Shown here: in pieces, positions 6,530 through 14,717 of the stretch
Layout of the letters: the number at the start of each line of letters is the position of its first letter
How positions within the stretch are numbered: the first letter of the stretch is position 1
Position numbers and translations under genes: made by a program
The notes under the pieces: generated by a model
What the model was told of the DNA's origin: nothing
Seen by the model: the letters and a program-made list of their open reading frames with translations, nothing else
Database searches by the model: none
NCBI GenBank assembly: GCA_016191985.1
Contig: JACPVB010000059.1
Span: forward strand, 1 to 15,869
From: Chloroflexota bacterium
GTDB lineage: Bacteria > Chloroflexota > Anaerolineae > Anaerolineales > Villigracilaceae
Direction: 5' to 3'
DNA: 15,869 nucleotides

Positions 6530-9500
6530 ATGAAAATTTTTTCCACTCTCTCTTCGTCAAAGATTCTCCTCGCTTGTTTTGCAGTGGGGATATTATGGGT
6601 TTTGTTTTCAGATAAAATCATGGGACTTCTATTCAATAGCGAAAATTATTGGAAAGCACGTGTGTTCAGTGACGGTCTCCTGATCGCCGCTGCTATAGGC
6701 GCACTCTACGGGTTAATGAAGAACCGCCAAGTCAACAACAAATTGGGGGAGGATATTTTTTCCGATGTTTTCGAATTTGCCACTGTAGGGATATTTCAAT
6801 CCTCCCCGGAAGGGAAATTTATAAGGGTCAACCCAGCAATGGCTGCAATTTATGGGTACACGTCACCGGAGGAAATGCTGGCCGCAGTAAACGATATCAG
6901 CCGACAAATCCACATATCCGTGGAAAGTCGCAATCAATTTATTGAGATATTGGAAAAACAAGGGGTGGTTGAGAAGTTCGAGAGCAAAAACTGGCAGAAG
7001 GATGGAAGCATTATTTGGACATCTACAAATGCCCGCACGGTGAGAGATCAAAATGGAAAGATTCTATACTATGAGGGCTTTGTTACAGACATTACCAGGC
7101 AAAAAAACGCGGAAATTACATTGCGTGATACCGAAAAACAATATCGCACCCTGATTGAGCAAATGCCAGCAGCGGCATATATCGCATCAGGGGATGGTAC
7201 CGAAAACATTTTTTCAACCCCCCGGATGTTCTCCATAAGCGGATATACAATGGAGGAGTGGCAGGATAACCCCAGGTTGTGGATGAATATTATTCATCCA
7301 GATGACAGGCTAAAGGTCCAGACAGAGAGCGAAAAGATCATCCAAAGCGGAGAAGCTTTCAATATCGAATACAGAATCATTGCAAAGGACAACAGAGTCG
7401 TATGGATTCATGATGTTGCCTCGTTGATCTTGGATGAGAACAATTCACCATTATATAGGCAGGGCATTCTTGTAGATGTCACCAGGGAAAAAACGGCGGA
7501 AGAACAAATAAAAACAAACGAAGCGCAATATCGCATGGTTGTAGAACACGCTTCAGATGGGATTATAGTTGCGAATGTGGCCGGGAAGATTTTCGAGGCG
7601 AATCAACAAATTTGCCGGATGCTTGGTTTCACAAGGGACGAATTGCTGGGTCATTCCCTGGTTGATCTGTTCCCGGAAGACGAATTACAAACATGGGACA
7701 TAAATGAAATTTCACGGGGACGTGCCGTCGTCACTGAAATATCTCTAAAGCGAAAAGATGGGACATTACTTCTTGTCGAGTTGAGTCTGACAAGCCTACC
7801 CAACAACATGCTGATGGGCATTGCCCGAAACATATCGAATAGGAAACCAATGGAAGAAGCGCTTGCGCGCAGCGAGAAAAAATTCAGGGTGCTGATCGAA
7901 AACAGCATGGATGCAATGGTTTTGTTCTCAAAAGAGGGAAAGATTCTCTTTCAAAGCCCCGCCGCATCACGCATCCTGGGTTACCCAGTCAGCGAAATGA
8001 TTGGGAAAAACATAATTGAATTTGTATACACGGAAGACAAGCCGAAAGCACATGACGCCATCCAAAAAATAATCCGACATCCCGACGAAAGCGTTGCATT
8101 TACAGTTCGATGCGTCTGCAATGATAAAAGCACTAAGTGGATTGAATTTAATGGGACAAACCACTTGAGCGACACGGACATTGACGCGATCATTTTCAAT
8201 TACAGGAACGTAACGGAACACAAGATTTTTGAAAACGCCCTCTTTGAAGCAGAGGAACGCTACCGCCTGCTGGTTGAGAAATTACCCGCCGTGATCTTCA
8301 TGGATAAATTCGACGATAAGCAAACATCCCAGTATATGAGTCCCCGCATAAAGGACCTGCTTGGATATACGGCGGAAGAATGGGAAAATGATGTAAATCT
8401 TTGGGAGACTTCGCTTCACCCGGATGATAGGGAGCGTGTGCTTGCAGAGGATATCCGAACCAACGAGACCAATGAGCCTTTCCGCATTGAATACAGGATG
8501 CGCCATCGGGATGGGCATTATGTTTGGATCAAGGAGGATGCTTCCATTATAAAAAGTGAGGAGGGCGTTCCTCTGTTTTGGCAGGGTGTTTTGTTGGATA
8601 TTACCCAGCAAAAACAAGCCGAAGAGGCGTTGAAACGCCGTGATGCAATCCTTAGAACAGTCGGGATATCAGCTGAACAATTTTTAAAAAGCACCGATTG
8701 GGAATTAAGCATCGAAAAAATCCTCGCGCAACTTGGCACGGCAACAGGTGTCAGTCGTGTTTATATATTCAAAAGGGAATCAAAGACGGGCATGGGCGTG
8801 GTTGTTTCCAGGATATACGAGTGGTGCGATGAAGGGATCATCCCCCATCCCAGCGCTCAAGAGATTGATCTCAAAAATGAAGGTTTCTCGCGTTGGATGG
8901 ACTTTTTCGATAAGGGGTTGCCTTTATCTGGCAGCCGAAAGGAATTTCCGCCTGAGGAACAGGGACTCCTGCAAAAAGAGGGGATCCTTTCAATCGCCTG
9001 CATTCCGATTTATGTCGAAACAGATTGGTGGGGGTTCATTGGGTTCGACGATAATAAAACGGAACGCGAGTGGATTAATATCGAAATTGACGCCCTGCGT
9101 GCTGCCGCAAACACGCTTGGTACGTCGATTGAAAGGAAATTATCCGAAGAAGCGCTGTTCCGTAGTGAGGTCAGTTATCGTGGCCTTTTCAATGCGGTGC
9201 AGGATGCGATCTTTATTCAAGACGAGATCGGACATTTTCTTGATGTCAACGAGGGGGCAGTTCAAATGTATGGGTATCCAAAGGAATTCTTTATTGGACG
9301 AACACTTGAATCGCTCGGCGCCCCTCAAAAAACCGATTCCAAAAAAATCGCCCAAGCCATTCAACTTGCCTTCGTAGGCAAGCTACAACAATTTGAGTTT
9401 TGGGGGCAGCGAAGCAGCGGGGAAATCTTCCCCAAGGATATCCGCTTATTTAAAGGGGCATATTTCGGAAAGGAAGCCATCATTGCTGTGGCGCAGGATA

Positions 9501-12500
9501 TTACAACACGGAAGCTGGACGAAGAAGCCCTGCACAAACAATTCAGGGAATTGAGTATCCTTCATCTGGCTGCTCTGACACAATCCACTGCCACGGATTC
9601 AGATAAATTAATCCAGCAAACTACAGACATTATTGGAGACGCCCTATATTCGGATAATTGCGGATTTCTTTTGCTTAACGAACAAAAAGACACGTTGATG
9701 CCGCACTTTTCCTATCGAGGCACGAACACCGAAAATGTTGGCGTCAGCCTGCCAGTTACACAGGGTATTAGTGGAAAGGTTATCGCCACAAGGCGTCCTG
9801 TCCGTGTAAGTGATGTTTTATACGACCCTTCCTACTTTGCAATCGCCTCAGGCACACGTTCGGAGCTTTGCGTGCCCATCATCAGCGGGGCAAGGATATT
9901 CGGCGTCTTGAATGTGGAAAGCAACAAACCGGGCACCTTCACGGAAAGGGACGAAAGACTCCTGAACACAATTGCCGGGGGGTTGGCGAATGCCCTGGAG
10001 AGAATCCAGCTTTTCGAGGCGGAAAAGAAGCGTCGCCTCGAAGCGGAGTTCATCCGCGAAGCTACCTTGGAATTAACATCCAATTTCGAACTGGACAGGC
10101 TTTTTGAAAACATATTCAGTTCACTCGCAAAACTGATAAGTTATGACAGCGCATCCATTGAGTTGATCGACCAGGGACATATCGAAATCGTTGCTGGAAA
10201 AAATATCCCGAAAGAACTTGTTGGCAAAAAATACGAGGCGGATCTGGATAGATGGGGCGGAGAGGAAAACTTCCGCGAGCCGAAAATTATTTTTGACATA
10301 AAGCAGGATGAAAGATTCGTAAAATTTGAACCAACGAATTACATCCATGGGTGGATGGGCATTCCCCTGCTTGCCCAAGGCAGGATAATCGGCTTTCTAA
10401 ATCTGGACAGCCGCACGCCGGGCTTTTTCACCAACGATCACGCCGCCATCGCGCAGACGTTTGCAAACCAGGTTGCAATCGCCATTGAGAAAACCCGCCT
10501 GTTCGAGCTTGCACAGCGCCGCCGCAAAGAGGCGGAAAACCTCAGCCTGGCCACCTCTTCGCTTGCAAACACATTGGATATTAAAAACCTGCTCGAAAAT
10601 ATATTGGACTGGTTAAAAATCCTTGCCCCCTACGACAGTGCATCCATCATGCTAAAGCAGCAGGACACACTGGAACTTGCGGGAAACCGTAATCTTCCAA
10701 TACAGTTCAAAACCGGTCAGGTCTTCCCCATGACAGAAAAATGGAAAGAGGTGGCCGCAGCCCGAAAAACACTTGTAATCGAGGATGTTCAAAAAGACAG
10801 CCGCTTTGAAAAATGGGAGGGCACGGAATACATCCACGGGTGGATGTCTGTCCCAATGTTTATACAGGATTCGCTCATTGGCTTTATCAATCTCGATAGC
10901 AAAACCCGTGGCGCATTCACAAGCGAACACGCCAACCTGGTACGGACCTTCGCAAATCAGGCCGCAACCGCCATCGAAAAATCAAGACTTTTCAACCTGG
11001 AAAAGAAACGACGCGGGACCGCCGAAACGCTCATGCGCGCTACAACCGAACTTACCAATTTACTCGACCTTCCTTCTCTACACACAGCCATTCTCGAATG
11101 GCTATACAAGATCGCTCCGTATGACAGCGCATCCATCCTGGAAATAGAGGGCCATCATGTTCGCATTACAGCCGCACAGGGATTACCCAATAAAGAGAAT
11201 GTATTGAATCAATTATTCCCGGCGGATAACATCCTTTGCAGACTCATTAATGAAACCGGCCAGGCTTTGATAATTAATGATTGCAAAGAGGACGTGCGTT
11301 TTGAAAACTGGGGAGACTCGCAACACGTGCGCGGTTGGATGGGCGTCCCGCTCATTTCCCGCGGACAGGTGATCGGCTACCTGACGGTTGACAGCCGCAC
11401 CCCCAACGCCTTCAGTCAGGATGATGCGGTTGCCGCGCAGACCTTTGCACACCAGGCCGCCACATCCCTTGAAAATACACGGCTTTATATCGAAACACGG
11501 CAAAGGCTCGAAGAGCTTGAAATGGTGAACCGCGTTTCATTCGCTCTTCGCGCCGCAAAAGACACCCAGGAAATGCTTCCCATTCTCTTGAACGAGATTA
11601 AGGCGAGCATCCAAACCGATGCGGCCACCATATTACTCTATGATCCCGAAATCGATGCGCTCACCCCACATGCAACAAGCGGCTGGCTGGCAAACCTGCC
11701 AAAAACCACCTTTAAGCCGGGTGAAGGCATCATCGGAAAAGTTTATTCCAGTGGAACCATTCACTTCAGCCCTGAATTCATCAGTGACCCGATGGCACAT
11801 CCCGAAAATGCGGATTTCTTTGGAGAAGGCTGGGGCGGGCTTGCCGTCCCGATCCGCACAGCCAGTGAAACGATTGGCGTCATTATTGTGGCCATTCAAA
11901 AACCAAGACAAATTGAATTTCACCAGGCACGCTTGCTCACTACGCTGGCGGACATTGCGGGCAACGCCATCTATCGCTCCAGTCTTTTCCAACAAAGTGA
12001 GAGGCAGATCCGCCGCCTCACCACGCTGCGGGAAATAGATACCGCCATCACCTCCAGTCTCGACTTACGCATCACGTTGGATATTTTGACAGAACACCTT
12101 ACAGCCAAAATGGGCGTAAGCGCGGCCCGCATCCTTGTCTACAATCCAAACAGCCAGATGCTGGATATCTTCACCGCTGCCGGGTTCAATAACCCAGCCG
12201 CATCACGCCAGCCGATCAGCATCGGCGATGGATTAACCAGCCAAATCCTCCTGAGCCGCAGGGAATTGTTCATCAAAAATATCAAGGAAGAAACTGAACT
12301 GCTGATTTCAGAGCATTTATCCAATGAAGGCTTTAGGAGTTATTACGCCCTCCCGCTTTTCAGCAAAGGTGCCACACGAGGTGTTGTTGAAACATACTTC
12401 AAAGACATCTTTACACCCACAACAGACTGGAAGGATTTCATAAAAACCCTCGCCGGGCAGGCCACCATCGCGATTGACAATGCGCAATTGTTTGAAAACC

Positions 12501-13168
12501 TCCAGCGCACAAACCAGGAACTTTCCCTCGCATACGACACCACGCTGGAGGGCTGGGGCAAAGCTCTTGAACTGCGCGATAAAGAGACTCAGGGACATAC
12601 CCAGCGCGTCACCAACCTGACCCTGGAACTGGCTCGGCAAATGGGCATTCCCGAGTCTGAAATCACTCACATCCGCCGCGGCGCATTGCTGCACGACATT
12701 GGCAAAATGGGCGTACCCGACAACATCCTTCACAAGCCGGGCAAACTTACTAATCAAGAAATGGCCGAGATGAGAAAACATCCGCAATATGCGTATGATC
12801 TGCTCTCCCCCATCACTTATCTGCGCCCCACACTGGACATTGCCTACTGCCATCACGAATGGTGGGATGGAAGCGGATACCCACGTAAATTAAAAGGCGA
12901 AGAGATTCCACTCTCTGCGCGCATCTTCGCCATTGTGGACGTGTGGGATGCCCTGCTCTCAGACCGCCCTTATCGTAATGCCTGGTCTGAGGTGGATGTA
13001 ATGAACTATATTCACAACCTTTCCGGCAAACAATTTGACCCGCAAATTGTGGTCGAATTTCAAAAAATGATCGCATCGAAATCAAATGCCGCTCCTGCGA
13101 ATTTGCCGAACCAAGCAGGAAAAGTTCCAAAAAAGAAAACAACCATCAAAACAAAAAAGAAGCGGTGA
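6530..13168 (+). CDS. Giant membrane-anchored PAS/GAF sensor with HD-GYP phosphodiesterase output
   Basis: 2212 residues. Likely role: hydrolysis of cyclic di-GMP under control of many sensory domains. Layout (approximate residues): membrane helices 11-27 and 47-63 with a very short outside loop; PAS 77-195, 200-325, 330-445, 448-570, 574-700; GAF 705-872; PAS 878-1000; six consecutive GAF domains 1006-1165, 1170-1328, 1335-1490, 1498-1655, 1664-1822, 1830-1990; HD-GYP 2000-2180; basic tail to 2212. The HD-GYP metal site looks complete: E2019, H2023, H2055-D2056, H2084, H2108-H2109, D2137, plus HHEWWDGSGYP. No histidine kinase, GGDEF or EAL domain is seen, and no HAMP. PAS 2 and PAS 5 are PAS_3-like (HPDDR ... 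EYR ... W). TAG lies in frame at 6515, so ATG 6530 is the first possible ATG; its Shine-Dalgarno is weak. Stand-alone gene, bounded by terminators on both sides. Ligands cannot be read from sequence. Confidence 0.93.
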   Translation: MKIFSTLSSSKILLACFAVGILWVLFSDKIMGLLFNSENYWKARVFSDGLLIAAAIGALYGLMKNRQVNNKLGEDIFSDVFEFATVGIFQSSPEGKFIRVNPAMAAIYGYTSPEEMLAAVNDISRQIHISVESRNQFIEILEKQGVVEKFESKNWQKDGSIIWTSTNARTVRDQNGKILYYEGFVTDITRQKNAEITLRDTEKQYRTLIEQMPAAAYIASGDGTENIFSTPRMFSISGYTMEEWQDNPRLWMNIIHPDDRLKVQTESEKIIQSGEAFNIEYRIIAKDNRVVWIHDVASLILDENNSPLYRQGILVDVTREKTAEEQIKTNEAQYRMVVEHASDGIIVANVAGKIFEANQQICRMLGFTRDELLGHSLVDLFPEDELQTWDINEISRGRAVVTEISLKRKDGTLLLVELSLTSLPNNMLMGIARNISNRKPMEEALARSEKKFRVLIENSMDAMVLFSKEGKILFQSPAASRILGYPVSEMIGKNIIEFVYTEDKPKAHDAIQKIIRHPDESVAFTVRCVCNDKSTKWIEFNGTNHLSDTDIDAIIFNYRNVTEHKIFENALFEAEERYRLLVEKLPAVIFMDKFDDKQTSQYMSPRIKDLLGYTAEEWENDVNLWETSLHPDDRERVLAEDIRTNETNEPFRIEYRMRHRDGHYVWIKEDASIIKSEEGVPLFWQGVLLDITQQKQAEEALKRRDAILRTVGISAEQFLKSTDWELSIEKILAQLGTATGVSRVYIFKRESKTGMGVVVSRIYEWCDEGIIPHPSAQEIDLKNEGFSRWMDFFDKGLPLSGSRKEFPPEEQGLLQKEGILSIACIPIYVETDWWGFIGFDDNKTEREWINIEIDALRAAANTLGTSIERKLSEEALFRSEVSYRGLFNAVQDAIFIQDEIGHFLDVNEGAVQMYGYPKEFFIGRTLESLGAPQKTDSKKIAQAIQLAFVGKLQQFEFWGQRSSGEIFPKDIRLFKGAYFGKEAIIAVAQDITTRKLDEEALHKQFRELSILHLAALTQSTATDSDKLIQQTTDIIGDALYSDNCGFLLLNEQKDTLMPHFSYRGTNTENVGVSLPVTQGISGKVIATRRPVRVSDVLYDPSYFAIASGTRSELCVPIISGARIFGVLNVESNKPGTFTERDERLLNTIAGGLANALERIQLFEAEKKRRLEAEFIREATLELTSNFELDRLFENIFSSLAKLISYDSASIELIDQGHIEIVAGKNIPKELVGKKYEADLDRWGGEENFREPKIIFDIKQDERFVKFEPTNYIHGWMGIPLLAQGRIIGFLNLDSRTPGFFTNDHAAIAQTFANQVAIAIEKTRLFELAQRRRKEAENLSLATSSLANTLDIKNLLENILDWLKILAPYDSASIMLKQQDTLELAGNRNLPIQFKTGQVFPMTEKWKEVAAARKTLVIEDVQKDSRFEKWEGTEYIHGWMSVPMFIQDSLIGFINLDSKTRGAFTSEHANLVRTFANQAATAIEKSRLFNLEKKRRGTAETLMRATTELTNLLDLPSLHTAILEWLYKIAPYDSASILEIEGHHVRITAAQGLPNKENVLNQLFPADNILCRLINETGQALIINDCKEDVRFENWGDSQHVRGWMGVPLISRGQVIGYLTVDSRTPNAFSQDDAVAAQTFAHQAATSLENTRLYIETRQRLEELEMVNRVSFALRAAKDTQEMLPILLNEIKASIQTDAATILLYDPEIDALTPHATSGWLANLPKTTFKPGEGIIGKVYSSGTIHFSPEFISDPMAHPENADFFGEGWGGLAVPIRTASETIGVIIVAIQKPRQIEFHQARLLTTLADIAGNAIYRSSLFQQSERQIRRLTTLREIDTAITSSLDLRITLDILTEHLTAKMGVSAARILVYNPNSQMLDIFTAAGFNNPAASRQPISIGDGLTSQILLSRRELFIKNIKEETELLISEHLSNEGFRSYYALPLFSKGATRGVVETYFKDIFTPTTDWKDFIKTLAGQATIAIDNAQLFENLQRTNQELSLAYDTTLEGWGKALELRDKETQGHTQRVTNLTLELARQMGIPESEITHIRRGALLHDIGKMGVPDNILHKPGKLTNQEMAEMRKHPQYAYDLLSPITYLRPTLDIAYCHHEWWDGSGYPRKLKGEEIPLSARIFAIVDVWDALLSDRPYRNAWSEVDVMNYIHNLSGKQFDPQIVVEFQKMIASKSNAAPANLPNQAGKVPKKKTTIKTKKKR
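10037..11494 (+). repeat. Three recently duplicated GAF domains within the sensor
   Basis: Residues about 1170-1655 hold three GAF copies more similar to each other than to the other four. YDSASI recurs at 1205, 1368 and 1531, a period of exactly 163 residues. GWM followed by a P recurs at 1274, 1437 and 1602, and NLDSRTPG-like strands follow each. The linkers also repeat an LF...KKRR/QRRR pattern. This points to intragenic domain duplication. Confidence 0.8.
12527..13069 (+). other. HD-GYP catalytic domain of the giant sensor
   Basis: Residues about 2000-2180. The spacing E-x3-H (2019/2023), H to HD (32), D to H (28), HH, and H to D (28) matches active HD-GYP enzymes. The GYP triplet (2116-2118) is intact. 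The acidic ligand E2019 suggests a trinuclear-type metal site, which is an inference. Confidence 0.9.
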
Positions 13169-13188
13169 TTTGATCACCGCTTCTTTTT
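13154..13188. terminator. Bidirectional terminator overlapping the end of the sensor gene
   Basis: AAAAAGAAGCGGTGA (13154-13168) pairs perfectly with TCACCGCTTCTTTTT (13174-13188): a 15-bp stem with a 5-nt loop, and T runs on both strands. The sensor's stop codon TGA (13166-13168) and its last lysine/arginine codons form the 5' arm. It can stop the sensor transcript (+) and the convergent tyrS transcript (-). Confidence 0.9.
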
Positions 13189-13192
13189 CATA

Positions 13193-13301
13193 ATCAGTAG
13201 ATCACGAAAAACCCTGGAATCGGGCAGCTTGCTGCCCAAAATTCCCATCAGCACCCACAGGGCAAGTGAGCTGATGGAGTCCAGAATCGTGATCTACTGA
13301 T
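13193..13301. repeat. 109-bp nested inverted-repeat element
   Basis: Perfect 15-bp terminal inverted repeats (13193-13207 ATCAGTAGATCACGA and 13287-13301) enclose a second arm pair CTGGA/TCCAG (13214-13218 and 13280-13284) and two internal hairpins: GGGCAGC/GCTGCCC (13222-13237) and CCATCAGC/GCTGATGG (13245-13252 and 13270-13277). Folded, it makes a junction with a long closing stem and two side hairpins. It fills the gap between the sensor's terminator and tyrS and ends 3 bp from the tyrS stop codon. It could be a miniature mobile/repeat element, a structured RNA, or an elaborate 3' end. No transposase is nearby. Confidence 0.7.
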
Positions 13302-13304
13302 AAT

Positions 13305-14516
13305 TTATTTCACGCGTAAAAATCGCCGTTTGCCAACCTGCAAAACACCGGGGTGTGGAAAGACAGCATCGCCGCGCTCCAGCACTTCCCCATCCAGGCG
13401 CACGCCCTTCTGGTCGATCAAAGCGCGGGCCTTGCTTTTGCTCTCTGACAGTTTTGCCGCCAAAATAACATCCACCACGGTCTGGCCGGGCTGCAAGTCA
13501 AACTCCGGCATTTCATCGGGAATTTCCTTCTGCTGAAAAGTCTTGACAAAGTTATCCTGGGCAGCTTTTGCCTCATCGTCGCTGTAGAAAATGCCGGTGA
13601 TCTCGCTTGCCATTTTCATCTTTGCATCGCGCGGATGCAGCGCACCCGAAGCTACGTCCTTTTCGATCTTCTCGATCTCCTGCGGACTCCAGCGTGTGAC
13701 AAGCCGCATGTACACGCCCATCGCCGAATCTGGCACGGACATTAACTTGCCGAACATATCGTTCGCGCCGGTATTGATCGGCACAATGTTGCCCGTAGAT
13801 TTGGACATTCTCTGCGCACCATCCGTGCCAGGCAAAATGCCCGTGATAATGCCCACCAAGGGTTTTTGTCCCAACGCTTCCTGCAATTTGCGCCCGGCCA
13901 CGATGATATTAAACAACTGATCCGAGCCGCCGACTTGAATATCCGTCTGCATGGCAACAGCATCGTAGCCTTGCATCAGAGCGTAAAACGTCTCATGCAG
14001 GTAGATTGGTTCGCCTTTTTCCAGCCGGTTTGCAAAATTATCGCGCGCTAAAAATTGCTGCACCGTGAAGTTCTGCCCCAGGCGAATCAAATCCACCAGG
14101 TTGAGCTTGGACAACCACTCCCCGTTGTAGCGAACTTTCGTCTTATTACGATCCAACACGCGGAAGGCTTGTTCAGCGTAGGTCAATGCGTTTTCGGCCA
14201 CCTTCTCCTCGGTCAGGATCGGACGCGCTTTATTTTTATCCGAGGGATCACCCACCAATGCGGTGTAACTTCCAATGAGGAAAGTCACGTCATGTCCCAA
14301 ATCCTGAAACTGACGAAGTTTGCGCATGGAAATGGTATGCCCCAAATGCAGATCTGTGGAGGTGGGGTCGTACCCGCAGTAGACGCGCAAAGGCCGCCCC
14401 TCTTTTTCGGCAAGGAGCAGACGTTCGCGAAGTTCAGCGGTCATGGCTTTCTTCAAATCTTCATCGCCATATTCCGTGCCTTGCATCAATAATTCAACTT
14501 GTTCTTCGATGTTCAT
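13305..14516 (-). CDS. tyrS: Tyrosyl-tRNA synthetase
   Basis: Charges tRNA-Tyr with tyrosine in the cytoplasm (class Ic aminoacyl-tRNA synthetase). 403 residues, a usual length. Seen: HIGH-type motif HLGH at 57-60 within PTSTDLHLGHT, the tyrosine/tRNA pocket segment MQGYDAVAMQTDIQVGGSDQ (181-200), the KMSKS-type loop RMSKSTGN (236-243), and a C-terminal S4 RNA-binding domain from about 344. The PTSTDLHLGHT and RMSKS forms place it with the TyrZ-like rather than the E. coli TyrS-like group. ATG 14516 is preceded by AGGAG (complement 14523-14527) at six nt. The leader is structured: a terminator-like hairpin and a hairpin abutting the Shine-Dalgarno lie between the candidate promoter and the start. 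It is convergent with the giant sensor gene. Confidence 0.97.
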   Translation of the reverse strand: MNIEEQVELLMQGTEYGDEDLKKAMTAELRERLLLAEKEGRPLRVYCGYDPTSTDLHLGHTISMRKLRQFQDLGHDVTFLIGSYTALVGDPSDKNKARPILTEEKVAENALTYAEQAFRVLDRNKTKVRYNGEWLSKLNLVDLIRLGQNFTVQQFLARDNFANRLEKGEPIYLHETFYALMQGYDAVAMQTDIQVGGSDQLFNIIVAGRKLQEALGQKPLVGIITGILPGTDGAQRMSKSTGNIVPINTGANDMFGKLMSVPDSAMGVYMRLVTRWSPQEIEKIEKDVASGALHPRDAKMKMASEITGIFYSDDEAKAAQDNFVKTFQQKEIPDEMPEFDLQPGQTVVDVILAAKLSESKSKARALIDQKGVRLDGEVLERGDAVFPHPGVLQVGKRRFLRVK

Positions 14517-14528
14517 AACCGTCTCCTA

Positions 14529-14559
14529 AACCCCAACGGTTTAAAAAACCGTTAGGGTT
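14529..14559 (-). promoter_or_regulatory. Hairpin abutting the tyrS Shine-Dalgarno
   Basis: Arms 14529-14542 and 14546-14559 form a 14-bp stem in minus-strand RNA, with one G-U pair and a 3-nt loop. Its base is 1 nt from the AGGAG of tyrS. No T tract follows, so it is not a terminator. Its position suggests an influence on translation initiation. Confidence 0.5.
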
Positions 14560-14574
14560 GCATGATGAATTGGC

Positions 14575-14609
14575 AAACAAAAACGCGCCCGCGATAGTTA
14601 GGGCGCGTT
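14575..14609 (-). terminator. Intrinsic terminator between the lipoprotein gene and tyrS
   Basis: Minus strand: AACGCGCCC (complement 14601-14609) pairs with GGGCGCGTT (complement 14582-14590) around a 10-nt loop, followed by TTTTTGTTT. It ends the lipoprotein transcript and, if the candidate tyrS promoter upstream is real, would act as an attenuator in the tyrS leader. Confidence 0.85.
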
Positions 14610-14615
14610 GATAGC

Positions 14616-14645
14616 ACACTACCGCAGGAAATTAAGGGGCAGTGT
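14616..14645 (-). promoter_or_regulatory. Upstream hairpin in the tyrS leader
   Basis: ACACTGCC (complement 14638-14645) pairs with GGTAGTGT (complement 14616-14623), eight pairs including one G-U, around a 14-nt loop. It precedes the terminator hairpin by 6 nt. No T-box consensus could be found near it. Confidence 0.35.
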
Positions 14646-14688
14646 AATAATAGCTTTTGTTGGTGAAAGTTTTGCCAGACATGCCGCT

Positions 14689-14717
14689 ATTATACAACAG
14701 GATTTTTATTGCGACAA
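14689..14717 (-). promoter_or_regulatory. Candidate tyrS promoter
   Basis: Minus strand -10 TATAAT (complement 14689-14694), 17-nt spacer, -35 TTGTCG (complement 14712-14717). The -35 overlaps the last codons of the lipoprotein gene. The predicted transcript starts near 14682 and has a leader of about 165 nt. No promoter-like sequence was seen between the downstream terminator and tyrS, which makes this the best candidate. Confidence 0.5.

Noticed and set aside
8733..9377. Plus-strand open frame of 214 codons
   Set aside because: Lies inside the giant sensor gene in another frame, which is clearly coding (GAF and PAS motifs).
13174..13293. 39-codon minus-strand frame across the inverted-repeat element
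   Set aside because: A TAG precedes it directly, it has no start with a ribosome binding site, and its final KKKR is the mirror of the palindromic terminator. Not called as a gene.
13193..13301. Retron non-coding RNA
   Set aside because: The nested arms are reminiscent, but there is no reverse transcriptase gene in the window.
14517..14705. T-box riboswitch upstream of tyrS
   Set aside because: The conserved T-box sequence (of the GGTGGNACCGCG kind) and a specifier-loop stem I were looked for and not found; only generic hairpins are seen.
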